From positions 1 through 6,347 of the forward strand of contig PIXS01000185.1 of the NCBI GenBank assembly GCA_003096255.1: a DNA stretch of 6,347 nt, read 5' to 3'. The notes beneath the pieces are model-generated. The model saw only the letters and a list, made by a program, of their open reading frames with translations, had not been told where the DNA came from and did not search any database. Shown piece after piece: positions 1 through 4,394 of this stretch. The position numbers and the translations under genes are program-made. The DNA comes from Candidatus Bathyarchaeum sp. (GTDB taxonomy: Archaea > Thermoproteota > Bathyarchaeia > Bathyarchaeales > Bathyarchaeaceae). Each line of letters begins with the position of its first letter. The stretch's first letter is position 1.

Positions 1-51
1 CGCATCGAGACCTGCAGCATGAGCCCCAATAATTATGATTTTTCGGGTCAT
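1..51 (-). CDS. N terminus of an FAD/NAD(P)-dependent pyridine nucleotide-disulfide oxidoreductase (partial)
   Basis: The start is at base 51, and the frame runs off the left edge after 17 codons reading MTRKIIIIGAHAAGLDA. A hydrophobic beta strand followed by a glycine-rich turn (GAHAAG) is the FAD-binding dinucleotide fold that opens this superfamily, which includes NADH oxidases, coenzyme A disulfide reductases, dihydrolipoamide dehydrogenases and nitrite reductase subunits. The residue pattern resembles the NADH oxidase/CoA-disulfide reductase group most, but 17 residues cannot settle the subfamily or show the redox-active cysteine. No strong ribosome binding site is seen. An AT-rich box lies about 45 bases upstream. 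It is the next minus-strand gene after the small winged-helix protein, 107 bases downstream of that stop, so the two could share a transcript. Confidence 0.75.
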   Translation of the reverse strand, partial: MTRKIIIIGAHAAGLDA

Positions 52-90
52 TTTATTATCAACTCTGGCTGTCGAAATAAGAACTGGTGC

Positions 91-104
91 CCATATTAAG
101 CTTA
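91..104 (-). promoter_or_regulatory. Possible TATA box and operator-like palindrome for the flavoprotein gene
   Basis: On the minus strand, CTTAATATGG (100 to 91) lies about 45 bases before the start at 51, which would allow a leader of roughly 20 bases. It is overlapped by the perfect 8-base palindrome TAAGCTTA (97-104). A small winged-helix gene lies just upstream, so an operator is conceivable. Palindromes of this size arise by chance, and the call is weak. Confidence 0.25.
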
Positions 105-158
105 TTCTTGAAGGTGTTTTTGAGTTGAAATTACAACAAAAACAACCTAGATTTTTTG

Positions 159-335
159 TTAAGCTATAGAATATTTGCGCGTTTTAGCATCGCTACTAAT
201 TTTGCCATCACTAAACAGCTTTTTTAGAGCGTTAAAAGTCTTTTTTTCAGTTTTTTCAAGGGTTTCAGCAATCTCAATAAGAGTCATTGGTTTTTCAGAG
301 AGTAATTTGAGTATATCATTATGGATTTTTGCCAT
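159..335 (-). CDS. Small winged helix-turn-helix DNA-binding protein (58 aa)
   Basis: This short gene reads MAKIHNDILKLLSEKP... and ends KTRKYSIA before a TAA at 161-159. The pattern is a compact winged helix: helix 1 near residues 5-14, helix 2 (TLIEIAETL) near 18-26, a lysine-rich recognition helix (KKTFNALKKLF) near 31-41, and a basic beta wing (GKISSDAKTRKYSIA) to the end. Such minimal domains occur widely in archaea as transcription regulators. The target is unknown; the flavoprotein gene 107 bases downstream or its own promoter are the obvious candidates. The start is the only in-frame ATG after an upstream stop, with at best a weak ribosome binding site. It overlaps the stop of a 14-codon upstream frame (TAATG). 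The plus-strand frame opposite it has no recognisable protein character. The family-level call is fairly secure; the regulatory role is inferred. Confidence 0.75.
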   Translation of the reverse strand: MAKIHNDILKLLSEKPMTLIEIAETLEKTEKKTFNALKKLFSDGKISSDAKTRKYSIA

Positions 336-379
336 TATGGATTCCAGCCCATATTTGTCTCAATTAAGTAGGTGTTCAT
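335..379 (-). CDS. Possible 14-codon upstream reading frame (leader peptide) overlapping the winged-helix gene
   Basis: From an ATG at 379 the minus strand encodes MNTYLIETNMGWNP and then TAA at 337-335, whose last A is the first base of the winged-helix start (TAATG). That overlap is typical of translational coupling. An AT-rich TATA-like stretch at 391-410 is centred about 21-26 bases upstream, so a leaderless transcript could begin near this ATG. The peptide matches nothing I recognise. It could also be untranslated leader, or the remnant of an N-terminal extension split by a frameshift. Confidence 0.35.
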   Translation of the reverse strand: MNTYLIETNMGWNP

Positions 380-390
380 AGATAAAAAAT

Positions 391-410
391 CTTTTATTAA
401 AAAAATAAAA
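391..410 (-). promoter_or_regulatory. TATA-like AT-rich promoter region for the winged-helix gene
   Basis: The minus strand carries TTTTATTTTTTTAATAAAAG here. Its centre is about 21-26 bases before the ATG at 379, the spacing expected for an archaeal TATA box and a leaderless start. No BRE was assigned, and so AT-rich a tract is low in information. Confidence 0.35.
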
Positions 411-462
411 TGTGTTGGACTAATTCTCTGCTAAATAGCATTAAGCAGCTCCAAGAAAACCT

Positions 463-490
463 AAAAGAGCTTAACCAGCTAGGTTAGCTC
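463..490 (-). terminator. Hairpin plus T tract at the 3' end of gcvH
   Basis: On the minus strand GAGCTAACC (490-482) pairs with GGTTAAGCTC (476-467), with one bulged A and a five-base loop, followed directly by TTTT (466-463) and further T-rich sequence. The stem includes the gcvH stop codon (486-484). Its position and the T run suit a transcription terminator for gcvH. Confidence 0.55.
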
Positions 491-900
491 TCTTTTACGA
501 GTTCGTTGTGCCATGCTACAGCTGCATTGAAGTCCAAAAGTGATTTGATTTCATCGTCTAGGTTTGAAGGTTCTACGATTAGAATCCAGCCTTCCCCATA
601 GGGGTCTTCGTTGATTAATTCAGGTTTTGATTCTAGTTCTTCGTTTACTGCTTCAATTGTGCCAGTTATTGGGGCAACTAAGTCAGAAACAGCTTTCACG
701 GACTCGAGACTTCCAAAGGGTTCATTCATAGTTATGCTGTCGCCGACGCTTGGAAGTTCAATGTATACAATGTCATGGAGTTGTTTCTGTGCAAAGTCGA
801 TCATTCCGATCTTTACTTTTCCGTCTTCCTTCTTAGCCCAGAGGTATTCTTTGTGGTAACACAGGTTTTCAGGTACTTCAAAGTCTTCTACCTTGACCAT
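484..900 (-). CDS. gcvH: Glycine cleavage system H protein (lipoyl carrier)
   Basis: H protein is the small soluble carrier whose lipoyl-lysine arm takes the aminomethyl group from the P protein and shuttles it to the T and L proteins during glycine cleavage. The 138-residue product has the usual family length and layout: HKEYLWAKK near 16-24, IGMIDFAQKQLHDIVYIELP near 31-50, the lipoylation site ESVKAVSD with the modified lysine at 69, and ELINEDPYGEGW near 94-105. All hallmark residues are intact, so this is a bona fide H protein. A longer frame opens at 957, but the ATG at 900 is preferred: a strong ribosome binding site (GAGGTGG, 914-908) lies just before it, and a TATA-like box falls inside the extra segment. 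No P, T or L subunit gene is adjacent. Two radical SAM proteins of lipoyl-synthase type lie next to it and would supply its cofactor. Confidence 0.95.
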   Translation of the reverse strand: MVKVEDFEVPENLCYHKEYLWAKKEDGKVKIGMIDFAQKQLHDIVYIELPSVGDSITMNEPFGSLESVKAVSDLVAPITGTIEAVNEELESKPELINEDPYGEGWILIVEPSNLDDEIKSLLDFNAAVAWHNELVKES

Positions 901-907
901 AATTTTT

Positions 908-914
908 CCACCTC
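908..914 (-). promoter_or_regulatory. Ribosome binding site deciding the gcvH start
   Basis: GAGGTGG on the minus strand, ending seven bases before the ATG at 900-898, is a strong complement to the 16S 3' end. It supports the 138-residue form over the 157-residue form. Confidence 0.75.
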
Positions 915-946
915 TATCAGTTACCGTATTGTGATATTGTGTTTGT

Positions 947-954
947 CTTAAAAA
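947..954 (-). promoter_or_regulatory. TATA-like box of gcvH
   Basis: The minus strand reads TTTTTAAG at 954-947. Initiation about 25 bases downstream, near 925, would leave a short leader containing the GAGGTGG ribosome binding site. The box sits inside the alternative longer reading frame, which argues against translation from 957. Confidence 0.45.
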
Positions 955-1014
955 CATAACGATACGTTTGGCGAAAATTCATCAAATAAACACAGAATTA
1001 GAGAGAGTTTTAGC

Positions 1015-1047
1015 AAAAAGAAGGTCGCACCACTGAAGTTGTGGTGC
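1015..1047 (-). terminator. Hairpin plus T tract at the 3' end of the minus-strand radical SAM gene
   Basis: On the minus strand GCACCAC (1047-1041) and GTGGTGC (1033-1027) form a perfect 7-bp stem with a 7-base loop, followed by GACCTTC and TTTTT (1019-1015). It lies 15 bases past the stop codon at 1064-1062. It separates this gene's transcript from gcvH, which has its own promoter downstream. Confidence 0.7.
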
Positions 1048-1061
1048 ACGATCTGAAACAA

Positions 1062-2051
1062 TCAGGTCTTTATGTCTTCAAAAATCTGAGAACAACACAA
1101 CGATGAAAAAAGGACTTCAAGTTTCATGGATTCTGCAAGCTGTATTGCTTCTTCAACAGGGAAAGCAATTGCACTTACTCCAGCTAACACGGCAAGTCTA
1201 TCAGTTATTTTTCTATGTGCACCTTTAGGTCTCATGCATCCCAAAACAATGGGAATGTCAGGTAACAATAATCGGGCAGTTGCAATAAACCTTGCAATGT
1301 CTTCAGGTTTTGGTGGAGTCACGTTTTCCATTGGTGTTCCATGGATGGGCATGAAAGCGATTGCTATCACAGCTGAAGGCGAATATTTTGTAATCATTTT
1401 TAGAGCTTTTAGTTCTCCTTTCAGCTTTCCATAATGTAGCCCCACAAGCACATGGGGAACAAAAGGAATCCCAACGGCTGTAAAATGTTTTAATGACTGT
1501 TCGTAGTCAGCAACGGTCACATCTAGATGATACACTTCCCGGATTGTTTCATCAGAACCAATGATGTCAATTAACGCTGCGTCAACTCCAGCAGCCTTCA
1601 TCTGTTTTGCAGTCTCAAGACTGACTACCCCAGTGTGAACAACAACAGTTAGACCCAACTCCTGTTTTATCTTAGAAATGGCATCCAAGAACCTGTCAAT
1701 GGGAACAGAACCATTTGGAAGACACCCCCCACTGATAAGGCATCCAACAGCTCCATTTTTTTTCAGTTTTGAGCAAACATCAAAAAGTTCCTCAGGAGTT
1801 AAAGCAGAAACCATAGTATCCAAGACTTTTCCGTTACAGTGCTCACATTTCAGTGCGCAAGAAGAGCCAGTGATTGAAATAGACGGAAAAGCGTCTTTAG
1901 ATGACCGAAAATACTTGGTTTTGTAGTAAACAAAGCTTGGAGCATAAAAACGAATTTTGCCAGTCTTGTTAGATATTGCCCCACTCTCAATTAACGAAAC
2001 TAGCTGGTCGTCTGGCAGTTGCCAAACTGTTTCCACGTCTAGACTTGTCAT
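1062..2051 (-). CDS. Radical SAM protein, likely one half of a two-protein lipoyl synthase (LipS1/LipS2 type, COG1856-like)
   Basis: The 329-residue product has the radical SAM cluster motif CALKCEHC (Cys 65, 69, 72), preceded by a conserved FPSISITGS strand. A glycine-rich SAM-binding segment (LISGG) is flanked by Cys 104 and Cys 110, a conserved region GCMRPKGAHR holds Cys 272, and a Cys pair lies near the C terminus (319-320). This is the biotin-synthase-like archaeal family long listed as uncharacterised. In Thermococcus kodakarensis two biotin-synthase-like radical SAM proteins act together as lipoyl synthase, adding sulfur at C6 and C8 of octanoyl-H protein; I believe this is one of that pair but do not assign which number. 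Neighbouring gcvH and the divergent second radical SAM gene support the role. The ATG at 2051 is preferred over one at 2102 because a TATA-like box about 29 bases upstream suggests a leaderless message. Biotin or another sulfur-insertion role is the main alternative. Confidence 0.8.
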   Translation of the reverse strand: MTSLDVETVWQLPDDQLVSLIESGAISNKTGKIRFYAPSFVYYKTKYFRSSKDAFPSISITGSSCALKCEHCNGKVLDTMVSALTPEELFDVCSKLKKNGAVGCLISGGCLPNGSVPIDRFLDAISKIKQELGLTVVVHTGVVSLETAKQMKAAGVDAALIDIIGSDETIREVYHLDVTVADYEQSLKHFTAVGIPFVPHVLVGLHYGKLKGELKALKMITKYSPSAVIAIAFMPIHGTPMENVTPPKPEDIARFIATARLLLPDIPIVLGCMRPKGAHRKITDRLAVLAGVSAIAFPVEEAIQLAESMKLEVLFSSLCCSQIFEDIKT

Positions 2052-2077
2052 ACTCGCACACAATCGTTTCGGGTTTC

Positions 2078-2083
2078 TAAAAA
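2078..2083 (-). promoter_or_regulatory. TATA-like box of the minus-strand radical SAM gene
   Basis: TTTTTA on the minus strand (2083-2078), within GGTTTTTAG, is centred about 29 bases before the ATG at 2051. That spacing would place the transcript start at or next to the start codon, giving a leaderless message, in line with the lack of a convincing ribosome binding site there. Confidence 0.4.
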
Positions 2084-2198
2084 CCTTTTGAGTACAAATC
2101 AATTAGTTTTTTTTCTAAGTAACAAGGTCAATAATCCGATGTTTAAGTCTCCAAAGAATGCGAAAATAAACATCTTGAACTCAGTTTCTGTTTTTGGT

Positions 2199-2209
2199 AT
2201 AGATAAATA
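2199..2209 (+). promoter_or_regulatory. TATA-like box of the plus-strand radical SAM gene
   Basis: The plus strand reads ATAGATAAATA, following a T-rich stretch. Transcription about 25 bases downstream (near 2229) would leave a leader of about 30 bases carrying the GGTGA ribosome binding site at 2247-2251. An alternative AT-rich box near 2216-2224 is less well spaced. Confidence 0.4.
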
Positions 2210-2258
2210 GAGCCCCTAAATTACTAAAATGTAGAACTTAGTATTCGGTGAAATGTAG

Positions 2259-3260
2259 ATGACTGATGCATGCTTTCCTGAAAAAGTTCGGGTTTCTATT
2301 GGCTCAGCTATCGTAATGGGGTTGTTGAAGGGAAAACTAGACGCCGAACCTACTACAGCGTACCTGTTAATGTGTAGAAAGCAGAAATGCGCGGCAAATT
2401 GTGGGTTTTGTCCACAATCCCGAAGCAGTAAAGGTAGAGCAGACAGGCTTTCCAGAGTTACTTGGCCAGAGTTTTTTACAACAAATGTCGTTGAGAGAAT
2501 AGAAAACGCAGTAAATAACGGAAGTATAAAGCGTGTTTGTATCCAGTTACTGAATTACCCAGAAGCTTTTGACGACGTTTTATGTTTCGTTAAAGAAGTA
2601 AAAGCTAGAGTTGAAGTGCCAATTTCTGTTTCGTGCAGGCCACTAACCAGACAACAAATGAAAAAATGGGCAGAATCAGGAATTAATCGCATCAGTGTTG
2701 CATTGGATGCTGCCACAGAGCAGATATTTAGTGAAGTTAAAGGACAAACAGCAGGTGGTCCATACAGTTGGCAAAACCAGCACAAGGCACTAAAAGAGGC
2801 TGTTGAAGTTTTTGGAAGGGGTTCTGTTAGCACTCATCTTATTGTGGGGCTAGGAGAAACAGAAAAAGAGTTGTGCCGAGTAATTCAATGGTGCATCGAT
2901 TCAGGAGTCTACCCCGGAATATTCGCGTTTACTCCAATAAAGGGAACTGCACTTGAAGGAAAGGAACCCCCGCAGGTATGCAGTTATCGAAGGGTTCAAG
3001 TTGCCCATTACTTACTAACACGCAAAGAGACATGTCTTGAAAATATGGAGTTTGACGACAAAGGAAGAATCACAAACTTTGGAGTTTCGGAAGAAAGGCT
3101 GCAGGAAGTGATAGAGTCGGGCAAACCGTTTCTTACTTCGGGATGTCCAGGCTGCAATAGGCCATACTATAACGAGAGACCAGGTGGCGTAATCTACAAT
3201 TATCCAAGGCAGTTAACTTCTGAAGAAACAAAAGAGGCAAAAAGAGTTTTGGGTTTTTAA
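2259..3260 (+). CDS. Radical SAM protein, likely the other half of a two-protein lipoyl synthase (LipS1/LipS2 type, COG2516-like)
   Basis: The 333-residue protein carries the radical SAM motif CAANCGFC (Cys 44, 48, 51) directly followed by PQSRSS, a biotin-synthase-like continuation. VGLGET at 196-201 and FTPIKGTAL at 224-232 are further biotin-synthase-like barrel motifs. Cys 94 and Cys 126 are 32 residues apart, close to the 31-residue spacing of two ligands of the sacrificial [2Fe-2S] cluster in E. coli BioB (Cys 97, 128). A C-terminal CPGC (296-299), followed by RPYYNERPGG, could help bind an auxiliary cluster. Proteins of this kind work with a second radical SAM protein as lipoyl synthase in Thermococcus kodakarensis, and the divergent gene upstream is the expected partner. 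The start has a GGTGA site seven bases before the ATG; an ATG six bases earlier meets a stop at once. The stop overlaps the convergent gene by four bases. Biotin synthesis is possible but less likely beside gcvH. Confidence 0.82.
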   Translation: MTDACFPEKVRVSIGSAIVMGLLKGKLDAEPTTAYLLMCRKQKCAANCGFCPQSRSSKGRADRLSRVTWPEFFTTNVVERIENAVNNGSIKRVCIQLLNYPEAFDDVLCFVKEVKARVEVPISVSCRPLTRQQMKKWAESGINRISVALDAATEQIFSEVKGQTAGGPYSWQNQHKALKEAVEVFGRGSVSTHLIVGLGETEKELCRVIQWCIDSGVYPGIFAFTPIKGTALEGKEPPQVCSYRRVQVAHYLLTRKETCLENMEFDDKGRITNFGVSEERLQEVIESGKPFLTSGCPGCNRPYYNERPGGVIYNYPRQLTSEETKEAKRVLGF

Positions 3261-3919
3261 ATCCAAATCTTTTGGGGTTTTCTCAACAGCAGAACAACCA
3301 CAGTGATTGTGGCAACTACGGTTGTTACAACAAATATGTACATGTAGTTTCGAGTGGAGTCCAATTCTACTTGAAGTGTTGATTCCAGTTCGGTGTAGTT
3401 TTCTACCAGGGTCTGGTATGTGGAGTTCAGTTGGTTATAATCTGTTTGCAGTTGCTCTAGGTCTACGTTTCGGATGTACGTCGAAGCAAATCCTGAGGAA
3501 GGAATCTTTTGGGGTGAACCCATGAGTTCCCATTCACAGCTTACGATTCCGTAGGTTAGCCCTGGGGACATGTTTTCGGGGATTGTCACGTTGTAATCAA
3601 TCTCGTAAGTAGACGTGAAAACTGTGGTTTCTAGATGGTTGATTTCACGTAATGTTACGTTGTTTGTTGCATCTAACATTCCATACAATTTGATTGTAAT
3701 GTATTCTATGTAAAGGTCGGTTTTTGCTTCAGCTTTTACAGTAACAGTTATTGTATCTCCTGGATACGCTTGAACAGGTGCTCTTATATCTACAATGAGT
3801 CCGCCATATTCTAGGTCATAAACTCGTTCTGAGCCTTCAGGAGCAGCAGTTGCAACTCCAGAAAAAGTTAGCGTCACAAGAAGCGTGCACAGCGCAATTA
3901 AACATACTTTTTTGAACAT
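3257..3919 (-). CDS. Secreted, membrane-anchored protein with beta-rich ectodomain and coiled coil, function unknown
   Basis: I recognise no family. From the ATG at 3919 the 220-residue product has an N-terminal signal peptide (MFKKVCLIALCTLLV, probable cleavage after the ATAA near residue 26), then a Thr/Val/Ile-rich beta-sandwich-like region (about 35-150). A coiled coil follows (about 153-189, heptad-like VDLEQLQTDYNQLN), then one C-terminal membrane span (about 193-212) and the basic tail RKPQKIWI. Sequons NVT (two), NMS, NST and NYT suggest N-glycosylation. The topology implies a surface protein anchored at its C terminus with the coiled coil as a stalk or oligomerisation element. A GTG immediately before the ATG (3922) is an equally possible start, since the GAGAGGT site at 3936-3930 is 7 bases from GTG and 10 from ATG. 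The gene ends tail to tail with the radical SAM gene and overlaps its stop. Confidence 0.8.
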   Translation of the reverse strand: MFKKVCLIALCTLLVTLTFSGVATAAPEGSERVYDLEYGGLIVDIRAPVQAYPGDTITVTVKAEAKTDLYIEYITIKLYGMLDATNNVTLREINHLETTVFTSTYEIDYNVTIPENMSPGLTYGIVSCEWELMGSPQKIPSSGFASTYIRNVDLEQLQTDYNQLNSTYQTLVENYTELESTLQVELDSTRNYMYIFVVTTVVATITVVVLLLRKPQKIWI

Positions 3920-3929
3920 CACTATGTTT

Positions 3930-3936
3930 ACCTCTC
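3930..3936 (-). promoter_or_regulatory. Ribosome binding site of the secreted coiled-coil protein
   Basis: GAGAGGT on the minus strand lies 7 bases before a GTG (3922) and 10 before an ATG (3919), so it confirms the gene start region but does not choose between the two codons. Confidence 0.6.
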
Positions 3937-3966
3937 AAAATCACTGTGCCACTTTTTCTTGTGGAG

Positions 3967-3976
3967 AAATATTTAA
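3967..3976 (-). promoter_or_regulatory. TATA-like box of the secreted coiled-coil protein gene
   Basis: The minus strand reads TTAAATATTT (3976-3967), close to an archaeal TATA consensus. Initiation about 25 bases downstream (near 3945) would leave a leader of about 25 bases that includes the GAGAGGT site. Confidence 0.5.
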
Positions 3977-4027
3977 CACTTGCCATTTTTAACAAACTCA
4001 ACTTCAAAAGCTGGACATTGAGGTCAA

Positions 4028-4044
4028 CAAAAATTAAAAAATTT
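4028..4044 (-). terminator. T-rich tract after the small membrane protein gene
   Basis: Directly after the stop at 4048-4046 the minus strand is strongly T-rich (TTTTTTAATTTTTGTTG) without a clear hairpin. Bare U-rich tracts are an established archaeal termination signal, so this is a plausible terminator, though AT-rich spacer sequence could look the same. Confidence 0.4.
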
Positions 4045-4045
4045 G

Positions 4046-4276
4046 TTATCTAACGGAACGAACTAATCGTTGATACAAATAAACAAAATAGACTAAAGCA
4101 AAAGCTGTCAAAAAAATTTCAAAGGACAGAATTGTGTGGTTTTGTTCTGTGGCTTTGAAGAACCCTGTCTGCGAAATTTCCCAGAACACCAACACTTGCA
4201 AAAATATTGCGCTGCTTACACAACCAAGACCAAGACTGTGAAACAGGAATCGCAAACTTGAAGGCGCTTTGAACAT
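4046..4276 (-). CDS. Small two-helix membrane protein, function unknown
   Basis: The 76-residue product has two hydrophobic segments: about 15-32 (LGLGCVSSAIFLQVLVFW) and about 48-68 (ILSFEIFLTAFALVYFVYLY). They are joined by a polar loop with a possible NHT sequon. Basic residues at the N terminus (K3, R9) and at the end (RLVRSVR) predict both termini in the cytoplasm. I recognise no family. The gene lies between two unrelated minus-strand genes, 118 bases beyond the ATPase stop, with intergenic AT-rich sequence on both sides and a weak GAAGAAAG upstream of its ATG. It is judged real because the two-helix layout with positive-inside charges is coherent and no gene lies opposite. Confidence 0.6.
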   Translation of the reverse strand: MFKAPSSLRFLFHSLGLGCVSSAIFLQVLVFWEISQTGFFKATEQNHTILSFEIFLTAFALVYFVYLYQRLVRSVR

Positions 4277-4342
4277 CTTTCTTCAACAAAACTTGCTTGC
4301 GCTAGAACCATATCATACTTATGAAAAAAAAATAAAGATTAG

Positions 4343-4375
4343 AAAAATGGATTCTGACTACCTATTTCTAGGTAG
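4343..4375 (-). terminator. Hairpin and T tract after the P-type ATPase gene
   Basis: On the minus strand CTACCTA (4375-4369) and TAGGTAG (4364-4358) form a perfect 7-bp stem closed by a GAAA tetraloop. Ten bases later there is a TTTTT run (4347-4343), with a longer T tract beyond. It begins 19 bases past the ATPase stop codon (4397-4395). The gap between stem and T run is longer than in a classical intrinsic terminator. Confidence 0.5.
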
Positions 4376-4394
4376 CCCATCCAGCTTTTCTAGC

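Noticed and set aside
123..140. Short inverted GTTG...CAAC elements downstream of the winged-helix gene as a riboswitch or operator
   Set aside because: The stems are only four bases in AT-rich spacer, which is not distinguishable from chance.
175..381. Plus-strand open frame of 68 codons
   Set aside because: It is antisense to the winged-helix gene, whose minus-strand product has clear family character. The plus-strand translation is an unpatterned hydrophobic/serine mix.
901..957. N-terminal extension of H protein from an ATG at 957
   Set aside because: The extra 19 residues match nothing in the family, contain the TATA-like box, and the strong ribosome binding site points to the ATG at 900.
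611..1926. Plus-strand frames opposite gcvH and the minus-strand radical SAM gene
   Set aside because: These are antisense shadows of well-supported genes.
2052..2102. N-terminal extension of the minus-strand radical SAM protein from an ATG at 2102
   Set aside because: The likely TATA box at 2078-2083 lies within it and is spaced for a start at 2051. The extension adds only 17 basic residues without family character. It is not fully excluded.
2555..2833. Minus-strand open frame opposite the plus-strand radical SAM gene
   Set aside because: The plus-strand frame is clearly coding. The opposite frame is rich in Ser/Thr/Cys with no motif.
2259..3260. Biotin synthase (BioB) as the specific identity
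   Set aside because: The cysteine pattern is only partly BioB-like, no other biotin gene is nearby, and the pairing with a second radical SAM gene and gcvH fits lipoyl synthase better.
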